Below, piece after piece: positions 27,576 to 37,442 of a stretch of 64,000 nt of DNA (the stretch's first letter is position 1; each line of letters begins with the position of its first letter). Source of the DNA: Saprospiraceae bacterium (lineage in GTDB: Bacteria; Bacteroidota; Bacteroidia; Chitinophagales; Saprospiraceae). The stretch covers positions 1-64,000 of the forward strand of contig JAJCYH010000012.1 in the NCBI GenBank assembly GCA_029262995.1. The letters run 5' to 3'. Both the position numbers and the translations under genes were made by a program. The notes under the pieces are model-generated. The model saw only the letters and a program-made list of their open reading frames with translations. It did not search any database and was not told the DNA's origin.

Positions 27576-28139
27576 ATGACTCGCGAAGAATTAATCAATC
27601 TTCGGAAAGATTTTCTGTATCATAATAGTAAAAAACTTAAGGACATTTATCTTACGCATAGAGAGGAGTGCATTAATTTGCTTTGCGCAAAAATGAAAAT
27701 CTCTAATGAGCAAGCGGGAGATATTTTTGTGGATGCCCTGATGGTTTTTAGGCAGAATATTGTTTCCGAAAAAATCCAAAATTTAAGCACTGTAAAAGCT
27801 TATTTGAATTCTACTTGCATTAATATGGTTAGGGAGGGGTGGAATTATGAACGCCGACGAAGAAAAAAAGAAGAAGAAATTCGTTTACTTTTCTATGAGT
27901 ATTCTCATACTAGTATGGAAGAGCGTATTTCGAAAGAAGAAATGCTAAGAATAAGCAATGAAGCTTTTGGAAAGTTGTCAGAAAAATGTCAGGATATTCT
28001 GATTGCCTTTTATGTGTATAAAATTCCGATGAAGGAAATTGCTGAGGAATTTGGTTTTGCAACTGGTGATGTTGCAAAAATGACCAAATCAAGATGTTTT
28101 AAAGCCTGGCGCAAGGAAGTTAATTTGTTAATGAGCTAA
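27576..28139 (+). CDS. ECF-type RNA polymerase sigma factor
   Basis: 187 aa. Region 2 lies at about residues 30-85 (ISNEQAGDIFVDALMVFRQN, then LSTVKAYLNSTCINMVREGW), and region 4 at about 125-180 (FGKLSEKCQDILIAFYVYKI, then PMKEIAEEFGFATGDVAKMT as the HTH). The basic RRRRKKEEE stretch between them is a linker. It probably directs transcription of a small regulon. Its stop overlaps the start of the next small gene as TAATG. Confidence 0.85.
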   Translation: MTREELINLRKDFLYHNSKKLKDIYLTHREECINLLCAKMKISNEQAGDIFVDALMVFRQNIVSEKIQNLSTVKAYLNSTCINMVREGWNYERRRRKKEEEIRLLFYEYSHTSMEERISKEEMLRISNEAFGKLSEKCQDILIAFYVYKIPMKEIAEEFGFATGDVAKMTKSRCFKAWRKEVNLLMS

Positions 28140-28336
28140 TGGAAGATATCAAATATAATGATTTAGCAATTATTGAAAAATACTTCGATGATTGTTTGAA
28201 TAAGGAAGAAAAGTTGTTTTTCAAATTACGAATGAACGATCATGCGTTCAGAAATGAACTGTTGCATTATGCAAGGATGATCGATCATTTGGAAAATATT
28301 GAAAGGGAAAGGCTTAAGCTTTTTCTTAATAGTTAA
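28139..28336 (+). CDS. Small acidic/basic helical protein coupled to the sigma factor
   Basis: 65 aa, predicted mostly helical (IIEKYFDDCLNKEEKLFFKL, then RNELLHYARMIDHLENIERE), with no membrane segment. The opening resembles the N-terminal end of Bacteroidota anti-sigma factors (acidic helix followed by EEK..F...L), but the transmembrane and FecR parts are missing. The TAATG overlap implies coupled, near-equimolar production with the sigma factor, so a soluble anti-sigma or co-regulator role is a reasonable inference. Confidence 0.65.
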   Translation: MEDIKYNDLAIIEKYFDDCLNKEEKLFFKLRMNDHAFRNELLHYARMIDHLENIERERLKLFLNS

Positions 28337-28416
28337 TACGTAACCGTGTAAACGGAGCCGGTTATCGTGCAGATAGGGTGCACTGTGTAGTTTATTTTAG
28401 CTATAAACTTTCTGAT

Positions 28417-29718
28417 ATGGACCCTATCGCTATTTTTGCTCTTGTGTATGTGTTTACATTGATTTGCTGTTATCTGTTTTTTCAAGGTAAAATTAAATTA
28501 TTGCGCTCGCAACTGATTGATCTTAATAGCCAAAACAATACTATATCGATGGAATTGGCAGCAGAGAAATCTAAAACGGATGAACTGAATAGATCGCTTC
28601 AAAGGGTAATTGCAAATCTTTCTGTTGAACAAGAAAGAAGTAGGAATTTATCAGATAAAATCAAGGAATTTGATGCCTTTGAGGATCGTCAAATAAAGCA
28701 ATTTGAGAATCTGGCTAACCGCGTAATCCAAGAGCAAAGCAATCACTTTATCAAGCAGCAAAATAAAGGGATGAGTGATATCCTTTCGCCCCTGAAGGAA
28801 AAAATTAAAAGCTTTGAGGATAGAGTAGAAAAGTCCGCAATTGATTCAGTGAAGCAGCATGAGTCCCTCAAAGAACAAATAAAGTCACTTAGCGATAAGA
28901 GTGAAAAAGTTTCAGCAGATGCCAATAATTTGGCAAAAGCTTTAAAAGGAGACTTTAAAAAACAAGGCCACTGGGGTGAGTTAATTCTAGAATCTATTCT
29001 TAGTAAATCTGGGTTGGAAAAGGGTAGGGAATATTTTACTCAGGTTTCAGAAAAGAGTGATAATGGCAAGATCCAAAGACCAGATGTTATTATTGATCTT
29101 CCTGATGGAAAGGTACTGGTTGTAGATTCCAAAGTATCATTATCTGCATATAGTGATCTTGTAAATTCCAATAGTGAAGAAGAGCAGCAAAATTTCAGAA
29201 AACTGCATTTGACAGCAGTCAAAAATCATATTGATACACTTTCTGCAAAGAGATATCAAGACTTATATAAAATTGAAAGTCCAGATTTTGTATTGATGTT
29301 TATTCCTATCGATACCGCTTTTTCTGTGGCCCTAGAATATGAAACTGATCTTTATAATTATGCATTCGACAAAAATATTGTTATCGTAACATCTTCTACC
29401 TTACTTGCCACACTAAAAACAGTAGAAACAATGTGGCGCAATGCCAAGCAAAATAGATACGCGTTGAATATCGCTTCCGAAGCTGGAAAAATGTATGATA
29501 AATTTGTTGGATTCTTGGAGGATATGAAAAAGCTAGGCAACCAACTAGGAACAATTTCCAATACCTATAATGATACGATGAAGAAATTGTCAACTGGGAC
29601 AGGAAACCTGATTGGTCGAGCTGAAAAAATCAAAGACCTTGGTGCTAAAGCCTCTAAGAAAATATCAAATCCTAAAGGTTCAGGAAATTTAGTTGATTTA
29701 GACCAAGTGCTTGATTGA
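28417..29718 (+). CDS. rmuC: DNA recombination protein RmuC
   Basis: 433 aa from ATG 28417; the frame extends to a GTG at 28378 but the ATG places the N-terminal membrane helix (IAIFALVYVFTLICCYLFFQ) normally. A long coiled coil (about 25-165) precedes the nuclease-like RmuC core: KGDFKKQGHWGELILESIL, QRPDVIIDLPDGKVLVVDSK, FVLMFIPIDTAFSVALEYE and ATLKTVETMWRNAKQNRYA. RmuC limits inversions at short inverted repeats in E. coli; the biochemical activity is not settled. Confidence 0.92.
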   Translation: MDPIAIFALVYVFTLICCYLFFQGKIKLLRSQLIDLNSQNNTISMELAAEKSKTDELNRSLQRVIANLSVEQERSRNLSDKIKEFDAFEDRQIKQFENLANRVIQEQSNHFIKQQNKGMSDILSPLKEKIKSFEDRVEKSAIDSVKQHESLKEQIKSLSDKSEKVSADANNLAKALKGDFKKQGHWGELILESILSKSGLEKGREYFTQVSEKSDNGKIQRPDVIIDLPDGKVLVVDSKVSLSAYSDLVNSNSEEEQQNFRKLHLTAVKNHIDTLSAKRYQDLYKIESPDFVLMFIPIDTAFSVALEYETDLYNYAFDKNIVIVTSSTLLATLKTVETMWRNAKQNRYALNIASEAGKMYDKFVGFLEDMKKLGNQLGTISNTYNDTMKKLSTGTGNLIGRAEKIKDLGAKASKKISNPKGSGNLVDLDQVLD

Positions 29719-29892
29719 AATTCCCAATACATTAATTCTTCTACTATTTCGACTTAGAGCCTTAATTTTTGAGCGTCTGGCAACAAGCAACAAGTTTTTA
29801 CAACTGAACATCAGAATAAACAGGTATAGTAATTTTTCAAGCAATATGTGAACTTGATTGGAGTAATTAAATAATAATCCTCTAATATAGAA

Positions 29893-30165
29893 TTGATGAA
29901 TTATACAATGCCCTCACTCATTTCATTAAGTCTTGCAGCATTTTTCTTGATTTCATGCGCTAAAGACAATGAAGCTTGTTATGATTCCCTTTATGAATTT
30001 CACAAACAATATCTTAGTCCTGAAGAATGCACTTTAAATATAACTTGTGTTTTTAGTAATCGCTATAATGTTTTTTATTGTTTAAATGGAATTGCAAATG
30101 GCTCTTTATATCCTTTGTCAGTAATTCCCAAACCAGTTAACATTATATATTCCCCACTTTTATAA
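29893..30165 (+). CDS. Small putative lipoprotein, probably truncated
   Basis: 90 aa. The N-terminus is a convincing lipoprotein signal with lipobox LISC at about residue 22, and the first 60 residues are cysteine-rich. The last 30 codons run antisense into the 3' end of the convergent lipoprotein gene at 30075, which suggests the original 3' end has been lost. No family recognised. Confidence 0.35.
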   Translation: MMNYTMPSLISLSLAAFFLISCAKDNEACYDSLYEFHKQYLSPEECTLNITCVFSNRYNVFYCLNGIANGSLYPLSVIPKPVNIIYSPLL

Positions 30166-30374
30166 GATTTTAATTGAGCTTCTACATTCTCCATGGATTC
30201 CCATTTTAAATATCCTTCATATTGTAGTTCTGAGACTAATAGATTGAATTGTTTCTTATTTGACAAATCATATTGTTGATTTTCAAAGACTACAGTCATG
30301 TCTTTAATATCACTATTGCATGCCATAATTCCAATTGTAAAGATGCCAATAATCAAGTAGTTAATTTTTTTCAT
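30075..30374 (-). CDS. Small putative lipoprotein
   Basis: 99 aa. The N-terminus MKKINYLIIGIFTIGIMACN is a lipoprotein signal with lipobox ending at Cys19. The mature part is about 80 residues and unrecognised. It overlaps the 3' end of the opposing ORF. It sits alone on the accessory side of rmuC. Confidence 0.55.
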   Translation of the reverse strand: MKKINYLIIGIFTIGIMACNSDIKDMTVVFENQQYDLSNKKQFNLLVSELQYEGYLKWESMENVEAQLKSYKSGEYIMLTGLGITDKGYKEPFAIPFKQ

Positions 30375-30484
30375 AAAGATTGAATTTAATCAGATGACTA
30401 AAAATAGTTTATTTTAAGACACTAGATATTATGGAACTGTTAAATAATTAGTAAAAATGTTAAATGGTATATTAGGAATTTGAT

Positions 30485-30790
30485 GAGAACGAATTGTTTA
30501 TATATCGTGTGACTCAACCACCATAGCCTGCGCCATCGCTAACTTCTTGACACCTAAGCTTTAGTGGTGGCGCAAACTAAGGCTGCACGAAGTTGGTGAA
30601 TGTGGTAGCATGAGCTTATGTCCATTGTATTCATCCGTTAATTCATTCATATCCCTTTGGTAATGTTGGAGCTGAAATTCCATGGTTTTCATTTAATCTT
30701 CTTTTGCCAGAAGTATTTCACTAACTCGACACTAAGATCCAATAATTTTATTCAAATCATTTTTTTATTCTTGGTTGAGCAACTTTATGT
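30485..30790. other. Unassigned intergenic stretch next to an IS remnant
   Basis: No ORF longer than about 43 codons is credible here. The segment 30520-30600 is richer in G and C than its surroundings and contains imperfect inverted repeats around GGTGGCGC. Together with the adjacent transposase fragment it looks like decayed mobile DNA, but no identity can be assigned. Confidence 0.3.
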
Positions 30791-30850
30791 TTTAACCCTT
30801 GTTTTAGCCATTTAAGGAAAGGACATAATTACAACAAAAGTTTAGTAATT

Positions 30851-30970
30851 ATGAGTATGAATATCACAGAAAAAGGAACAAAGAAGTTCACCAAAGAAGA
30901 GAAGTTGGTGATTCTGAAGGCATCTGAAGTCCAAGGTACTAAACTTACAAGACAACAAATTTTTAAATAA
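30851..30970 (+). pseudogene. IS3-type transposase OrfA remnant
   Basis: 39 codons beginning MSMNITEKGTKKFTKEEKLV then ILKASEVQG. The KFTKEEKLVILK segment is the start of the N-terminal HTH of IS3/IS150-family OrfA proteins; the frame stops shortly after where the second helix should lie. No OrfB or complete terminal repeats are visible in the flanks, so only the 5' end of the element survives. Confidence 0.5.
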
Positions 30971-31025
30971 AAAAATAAGAGATGCCAATTATGACATCTC
31001 TTATCATCAAAATAATTTTTGTTTA

Positions 31026-33974
31026 CTATTTAATTGTAAATGCTAATCTTGCAAATACATATCTTCCATTTATACTGAATTGAGGTGATCTTCTTGAGTA
31101 TACAAATCTTCCTGAAGAAGTAAAAGCATCATCTGAAACATCAGGATAAACATCCAATAAATTGTTGGCTCCAACTGTAATTGAGACGCCATCAGATAGA
31201 TTATAACCTAAACTTAAATCTGTTACAATTTTTCCCGAGTAATAAGGATCAATTGAATCGTCTATTTGGTTAAGGTCGGCATCAAAAATTCCGGCTGTTG
31301 TTGCTTCTGTAGTTTCTCCGAAATATGTATTTCTTAGGTAGATATCTAGACTTCCTACAGAAAGGGTATTACCTAAAGTGATTTTAGTTCTAGGAACAGC
31401 TTGTTCAAGATATATTCTAGACTCTTGTCCAAAATACGTATCAACCAATCCTGCATTTCTTAAGATGTCAGAAGCATTAATGCCTGCTTCTTGATCCCAC
31501 TTGGTTTGGGAAAAAGTACCAGCAAGGTCTGTTCTCAATACGACCTCATTAGACAAAGCAGCCGAATGAGAAATTACGATATCCAATCCTTTAGATTTTG
31601 TATCAATGGCGTTGGCAAAAAATGCAGCCTTCGTTGCACCAGACTGTTCAAACAATCTTTGCAATTCAGCATCACTACCTGGATCAAATTGACCGGTAAG
31701 TACTATTCTGTCATCAATATTTACTTGATAAGCATCAATTGTAATCCTTAAATTTGCAGATGGTATTTTTGAAGTGAATCCAAGACTCATGTTTTGTGAA
31801 GTCTCTTCTTTTAGCTCTGGGATACCAAGGATTTTAGCTGCTCTTGAAGTATTGGCAAAAACACCAACTTCCTGAGGAATAGATACACCATCAATCAATG
31901 AAAATATTGTAGATGTTCGACTAAAGTGTATTTGATGCAATGAAGGTGCACGGAATCCTGTACTTAGAGCACCTCTTATTGCAAAGTTATTGTTGACTTT
32001 GTATCTAGCTGTTGCTTTATAATTGAAGGTAGATCCAAAATCTGAATATTCTTCAAATCTTAGTGCTGCACCAACAAGAAAAGCGTCAGTGATATCTGCT
32101 TCAATATCGAAATATGTTGCTATACTTGATCTCCTTGCATCTACTTCATTTGATGGTAGAAATCCAGCAAAACATTGAGATCCTGAAGGTCTTTGTCTTC
32201 CAAGCATATCAGTAGAAAGTAAATTATCGGGTGTGACAGAGGTAACAAGATTGCCGTTAATGTCATAATTACCATAAGATTGTTCTGAACCTGGAATGAC
32301 TTGGAAGTTTTCATATCTGTATTCACCTCCAAACGCAATGTTTAATCCATTAATTCCACTCATACCATCTAAGTATTGAGAGAAATCGATATTGCTTGTA
32401 GTTTGTGCAAAAGAATGTCCCCCTGCGTCAAATTCAACTGGTGAAGAAGAACCTAATGTAGCATTGTGTGTGTCTGTAATCTGAAAGAGAAATTGGTTTG
32501 ATCCAGAAACTATGCTGAAATCACTATTCCAGTTTCCTACCATTCCTCTAATTCCTCCGCCTAGAGATTTGTCACTAATGTTAGAGTTTATTTTTGGAAC
32601 TGTTCCGTTTGGATAGATAGATGTAGTAGTTCTGTTTTGGTTTGGAAGTCTATAAAAACAACCTGATTCACCATTTCTGTAACTTATACCACCAAAGCCA
32701 TAAATTTCTGCATTATTGCCTAGAGGCAAAGACATATTGGCAAATAATTTACCACCTCTTGCAGAAGATTGTCCAACTCTCATGTTAAAGTCAGAACTTT
32801 CCATCCCTCTTGCAGCTAACTCATCTGCCGTTGCATCAAAGGATAATACATCTGACAATCCATCCAATGAGCTTAATTCAGCTAATGCATTTTTGGTGTC
32901 CTGGTTAAAATAAGAAACCATAGATCCATAACTTTGAACTTGAGAAAGGCTTAATGCATTTACATCAAATCCATCCGCTGCTGCTAATCTTTCAACAGCA
33001 TTCATACCATTAAAAATTGATCCTGTGAAATCTTGCATTCTGTTTGTAGGAGCTCTGTAATCCAATTCACCGGTAAGATTTATAAATCCACCATTATCTC
33101 CTAGAGCTAAGCCATAATTGGTTCCAATAACTACATTTTCACCGTCGTAGCTTTTTTTCTCTCCTCCAAATGGTCCTATTTCGCTAGAAAAATGAGCACC
33201 TGTAGTTACGTTAACATTGAAAGTATTTACGGATTCTTTTAGTTTGATATTGATTACACCAGCAATCGCATCGGAACCATATTGTGCTGCAGCACCATCT
33301 CTTAGTACCTCTATTTTGTCTATAGCAGTAGCTGGAATAGCGTTTAAATCGGTTCCTACATTACCTCTACCAAATGTTCCATTAACATTCACTAAAGATG
33401 TGGTATGACGTCTTTTGCCATTGATCAATACCAAAACTTGATCTGGACCGAGTCCTCTCAGAGAAGCGGGGTCAATATGATCTGTTCCATCGGAGATGGT
33501 TTGGGTATTTGAAGAAAACGAAGGCGTTGTAAAATGAAGGATTTGGTTCAGTGACGTCTGAGGCGCAGCCTTCGTTAATTTGCTTACGTTAATAACGTCA
33601 ACAGGTACAGCAGATTCAAGATTAGTCCTGTTAGACGATCTAGTACCTGTTACTACAACTTCATCTACCATAACTCCAGCAGAGAGGTCAAAGTCCAATG
33701 TAAGGTTATCACCAGCCGCTATTGTAACTTTTCTACTTGTCGATGAATAACCAACATAACTTGCAGTTATGGAATAAGATCCTGCCTCAAGCATGAGTTT
33801 GTACATGCCATCTAGGTCCGTAGTTGTACCGTTTGTAGTGCCGTCAACCGAAACAGATACCCCGATTAAAGGAATTCCATCTTCGGTTACAGTACCGCTA
33901 ATACTTTGTGCAGTTAGTGTCTGATAACCTATCAATAGCATTATCAAACAAATGAGATTTGTGAATTTTTTCAT
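31026..33974 (-). CDS. TonB-dependent outer membrane receptor
   Basis: 982 aa. A signal peptide (1-22) precedes a CarboxypepD_reg-like domain (SGTVTEDGIPLIGVSVSVDG, about 25-105), then the plug domain with DEVVVTGTRSSNRTNLESAV, SLRGLGPDQVLVLINGKRRH and KIEVLRDGAAAQYGSDAIAG, and a 22-strand barrel ending YVFARLAFTIK. It imports a substrate using TonB-ExbBD energy. No SusD partner follows, so an iron or cofactor role is as likely as a glycan role. It lies 30 bp downstream of the aminotransferase gene. Confidence 0.92.
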   Translation of the reverse strand: MKKFTNLICLIMLLIGYQTLTAQSISGTVTEDGIPLIGVSVSVDGTTNGTTTDLDGMYKLMLEAGSYSITASYVGYSSTSRKVTIAAGDNLTLDFDLSAGVMVDEVVVTGTRSSNRTNLESAVPVDVINVSKLTKAAPQTSLNQILHFTTPSFSSNTQTISDGTDHIDPASLRGLGPDQVLVLINGKRRHTTSLVNVNGTFGRGNVGTDLNAIPATAIDKIEVLRDGAAAQYGSDAIAGVINIKLKESVNTFNVNVTTGAHFSSEIGPFGGEKKSYDGENVVIGTNYGLALGDNGGFINLTGELDYRAPTNRMQDFTGSIFNGMNAVERLAAADGFDVNALSLSQVQSYGSMVSYFNQDTKNALAELSSLDGLSDVLSFDATADELAARGMESSDFNMRVGQSSARGGKLFANMSLPLGNNAEIYGFGGISYRNGESGCFYRLPNQNRTTTSIYPNGTVPKINSNISDKSLGGGIRGMVGNWNSDFSIVSGSNQFLFQITDTHNATLGSSSPVEFDAGGHSFAQTTSNIDFSQYLDGMSGINGLNIAFGGEYRYENFQVIPGSEQSYGNYDINGNLVTSVTPDNLLSTDMLGRQRPSGSQCFAGFLPSNEVDARRSSIATYFDIEADITDAFLVGAALRFEEYSDFGSTFNYKATARYKVNNNFAIRGALSTGFRAPSLHQIHFSRTSTIFSLIDGVSIPQEVGVFANTSRAAKILGIPELKEETSQNMSLGFTSKIPSANLRITIDAYQVNIDDRIVLTGQFDPGSDAELQRLFEQSGATKAAFFANAIDTKSKGLDIVISHSAALSNEVVLRTDLAGTFSQTKWDQEAGINASDILRNAGLVDTYFGQESRIYLEQAVPRTKITLGNTLSVGSLDIYLRNTYFGETTEATTAGIFDADLNQIDDSIDPYYSGKIVTDLSLGYNLSDGVSITVGANNLLDVYPDVSDDAFTSSGRFVYSRRSPQFSINGRYVFARLAFTIK

Positions 33975-34004
33975 AATATACTTTGTTATTTTGTTGTAAA
34001 ATAT

Positions 34005-35213
34005 TTAGTATTCGTTGATTCTAAATATAGCAGTTTTTATATAATTATAATAATTGTTTGAAAGTGAAGTAACTAAATCAGGGTTTTGAAGGAAATAATT
34101 AAAATCAAGATTAGGAAAATCAACAAACGAAAGTCGTGCAGTTAAGGCCTTATCCGAATACCCAAAACAAGAGCCAGGAAGTAAGGCTACGCCCTCCTTT
34201 TTTAACAATTGATTACACAATTCAAGATCTGTTAAAAAGGCTTGTTTGGGCTTCTTAAATCTAATAAATACATAAAATCCGCCTTTTGCAGGTAAATACT
34301 CAATTTTATTTCTATCTAAATCACTAATCATTCTGTCATGAGTTGCTTTTAAGATTGAGCGACAAACAGTTGTGTAGTTTCTGATTTCTGGTCCATTTTC
34401 AAAAGCCGAAATTGCGGCATATTGAATAGGAGCACTAGCACAGGAGTATGTTTCACTACCAGCCGCAACAATCTTTTGTAATAAGGACTTTTGATGTTCA
34501 TTAAAAATCATATACCCCAGCCGCCAACCTCCTGCACCGCACCATTTACTTAGACCACTGCATATAATCGTTTTTTCAGGACATAATCTGGCTAGGCTAA
34601 AGTGATTGTTGTCAAACTTAAATTCTGCATATATTTCATCTGATATGATTAGGAGATCGTATTTATAGGCAATTTCAGCAATGGCGGCTAACTCTGATTG
34701 ATCGAAAGATTGCCCAGTAGGGTTGTTGGGGTAATTCAGTATCAATAGATATTTTTTGTCTTTACCAGATTTTAGTAGAAATTCTTCCAAATCAGAGGCT
34801 GAAAGATTCCATTTGTTTTCAATTTTGGTTTTGATCCAATGGGTTTGCTTTTTGATTAAGTTTGCTTGCGGTGAATAACTTACCCAATTTGGAGATGGTA
34901 AGATAAGATCGCGATCAGCCATCAATTGCGTAAGGAAAAGCAGTTCTTTACTTCCTGGTCCCACGAGAATTTGATCTTCCTTACTTTCTACTTGAAATCG
35001 CTCTGAATAGTATTGTGCTATCTTTTCTCTTAAAGGAATTAGGCCCTGAGGGTGCAAATAGTCTTTTTGATGTGCATTTTGCCTAAGATTTTCTGTCAAC
35101 AGCTCAGGTACTGGAAATGGAGACTGTCCAAATCCTAGTTTGTATGTTTCCAATCCATTTTGAATTCTTTCTCTAGTGATATTATTTATCAATAGGGTTG
35201 GTGATATTTCCAT
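34005..35213 (-). CDS. PLP-dependent aminotransferase, class I/II
   Basis: 402 aa. LILNYPNNPTGQSFDQSELA holds the substrate-binding Asn, LLIISDEIYAEFKFD the PLP-ring Asp and Tyr, and CSGLSKWCGAGGWRLGYMIF the Schiff-base lysine (SGLSKWCGAGGWR). The C-terminal LSFVDF region has the substrate carboxylate Arg (ARLSFVDF). Aspartate/aromatic-type substrates are likely but not defined. It is followed by the TonB receptor gene on the same strand. Confidence 0.9.
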   Translation of the reverse strand: MEISPTLLINNITRERIQNGLETYKLGFGQSPFPVPELLTENLRQNAHQKDYLHPQGLIPLREKIAQYYSERFQVESKEDQILVGPGSKELLFLTQLMADRDLILPSPNWVSYSPQANLIKKQTHWIKTKIENKWNLSASDLEEFLLKSGKDKKYLLILNYPNNPTGQSFDQSELAAIAEIAYKYDLLIISDEIYAEFKFDNNHFSLARLCPEKTIICSGLSKWCGAGGWRLGYMIFNEHQKSLLQKIVAAGSETYSCASAPIQYAAISAFENGPEIRNYTTVCRSILKATHDRMISDLDRNKIEYLPAKGGFYVFIRFKKPKQAFLTDLELCNQLLKKEGVALLPGSCFGYSDKALTARLSFVDFPNLDFNYFLQNPDLVTSLSNNYYNYIKTAIFRINEY

Positions 35214-35397
35214 CGCTTTTTACTTAAATTTTGAAAATGTAGCATATGAAAGCTGAAAAATGAAAATTGAGTACTATAATTTAAATTAAGAAATTTTTAT
35301 TAGTAATTGATAGATAGGGCTTTATACATATAAAAATACTATTTTAATAATGCTAGATTTCATTTGAAAATAATCCCTTTTTAAGGCAAATTTTACT

Positions 35398-35427
35398 TTT
35401 GAAATTATATAGTTTATTATATCTTTG
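35398..35427 (+). promoter_or_regulatory. Promoter of the tRNA-Ser/tRNA-Pro unit
   Basis: TTTG at 35398-35401, 18-nt spacer, TATCTTTG at 35420-35427, 14 bp before the first tRNA. Confidence 0.65.
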
Positions 35428-35441
35428 TCGCCCGCTTCAAA

Positions 35442-35533
35442 GGTGAGGTGGGTGAGTGGCTGAAACCACCGGTTTGCTAAACCGGCGTACTTGGAAACTG
35501 GTACCGGGGGTTCGAATCCCCCTCTCACCGCCA
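35442..35533 (+). tRNA. tRNA-Ser (anticodon GCT)
   Basis: 92 nt including encoded CCA. Acceptor stem GGTGAGG with TCTCACC (one G-U), discriminator G, T arm GGGGGTTCGAATCCCCC, anticodon stem CCGGTTT..AAACCGG around GCT, and the long variable arm of class II tRNAs. It reads AGC/AGU codons. Confidence 0.97.
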
Positions 35534-35553
35534 CAGTATTAAAAATATATTTT

Positions 35554-36105
<552 letters not shown>

Positions 36106-36178
36106 TAATACCTCGACAAATTTGAGCCATAAAATTTTAAAACTAAATTGTGATTCAAATGAAAAGAACAAGAAGAAA

Positions 36179-36200
36179 ACCTACCTACCGGCAGGCAGGT
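36179..36200. repeat. 22-nt GC-rich inverted-repeat element
   Basis: ACCTACCTACCGGCAGGCAG followed by GT. On the complementary strand it folds into an 11-bp hairpin with two G-U pairs. It stands out against the AT-rich surroundings and resembles short dispersed REP-like elements seen in Bacteroidota genomes. Only one copy is in this window. Confidence 0.45.
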
Positions 36201-36349
36201 TCAGTCTTAATTTAAAACGAAAGTAGCTCTTGAGGCTATAAAAGAGCGTTACACTCTTTCTGAGTGTGTTTGGAATTTAGAATTAATATATAATTATTCG
36301 ATAATTGGACTGCTATAGTAACAGTCCCATTTATGAGAAACTTCCTCTA

Positions 36350-36949
36350 TCAATTTTTAAATTCTTTAAAAGCCCATAATTCCCCTTCAAAATCCCTATA
36401 ACCTACTACACCTATTTCAAGAGAATAATAGATTTCTGAATAGGTTTTGTTCTCTTGAGTCTCATTCAAAATATTCGAATAAACATTTTCGAATGACCTG
36501 CCATTTAAAGTGATTTCAATGTAGTGAGTGTTTAAAAGAGAACCTTGAGGACTTAAGCTTAAAATAGGAATTGGATTACTAGAATTGGCTAATAAAGTAA
36601 CAACGACATTTTTTATTAAACGTCCATTGTCAAAGTAGGGTTCTAATTCAACTTTCATACGCAGATTATTATCATGATTATCACTGTATAAAACACTAAT
36701 AAAATCCGTTACATATAGGATCGAACCGTCATTAACTTGTTTTGTCCCTTTATAAAATTCTAAATCCAATGTTTTATCGATACTTGCAGAATTAACAAAC
36801 ACTACTTCAGAATTGTTTTCTAATACTGATATAGGTATTAATTCCAATACATCATTAAGTCCTATTTGTTGAAGATTATCTTTTTCATTTATTGAGTTGC
36901 ATGAAATACATAATAGTATAACTGCTAACGAATATATTATTTTGTCCAT
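36350..36949 (-). CDS. Hypothetical lipoprotein
   Basis: 199 aa. Signal with lipobox LLCISC at Cys17, then a beta-rich mature domain of about 180 residues with no recognised family. Its neighbours are the tRNA repeat region and a small XRE-like ORF, which marks it as accessory. Confidence 0.65.
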   Translation of the reverse strand: MDKIIYSLAVILLCISCNSINEKDNLQQIGLNDVLELIPISVLENNSEVVFVNSASIDKTLDLEFYKGTKQVNDGSILYVTDFISVLYSDNHDNNLRMKVELEPYFDNGRLIKNVVVTLLANSSNPIPILSLSPQGSLLNTHYIEITLNGRSFENVYSNILNETQENKTYSEIYYSLEIGVVGYRDFEGELWAFKEFKN

Positions 36950-37015
36950 AATCTCTTGTTTTTAGTTAAATAATTAACCTTTATCGAAACATTTAAATTC
37001 TATAAATCTACAACA

Positions 37016-37210
37016 ATGACCATCATCATATTCAACTATCATTTCAATCTGATAACAATAAAACGAAGACATCAATTAAAGATGACCCAAGAAGACATTG
37101 ATTCAAAAATGGGTAATGCAGATAGACTATGTTCCAAATGGGAATGTGGATTCCGAACGCCAACAAGCATTAATTTGTTTTGTTGGGCAGAAACCCTTGA
37201 ATGCCATTGA
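37016..37210 (+). CDS. Small XRE-type helix-turn-helix protein, possibly truncated
   Basis: 64 aa. IKRRHQLKMTQEDIDSKMG followed by ADRLCSKWECGFRTPTSINL follows the pattern of a helix-turn-helix with the recognition helix around LCSKWECG. The N-terminal part is short and hydrophobic, and the protein ends right after the domain. A 23-codon open frame (37250-37321) follows and could be a related remnant. Probably a regulator left from mobile DNA. Confidence 0.45.
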   Translation: MTIIIFNYHFNLITIKRRHQLKMTQEDIDSKMGNADRLCSKWECGFRTPTSINLFCWAETLECH

Positions 37211-37442
37211 AACCTTTTTGTACGTCAAAACGAAACTGAGGAATAGAATATGTTAACCCCAGAAATTCAAAAGATCAATGAGGCTCTTACTGTGACCATA
37301 ACCGCCATTATATGTAATTAATTGAATCTTTTTCCAAAGCTGGTTCGTTTTATAACTAACAAATTTGTTAGTTTTTTACCTACAGTATCAATAAAGTACA
37401 ATCTTTTCAGTGATTGCTTTACTCCTATTAATCTTTAATCGT

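Noticed and set aside
30530-30700. 43-codon minus-strand ORF
   Set aside because: No promoter, motif or continuation; treated as part of the unassigned stretch.
35322-35534. Minus-strand ORF over the tRNA-Ser gene
   Set aside because: Its first 30 codons are the antisense of tRNA-Ser; this is a well-known false gene call.
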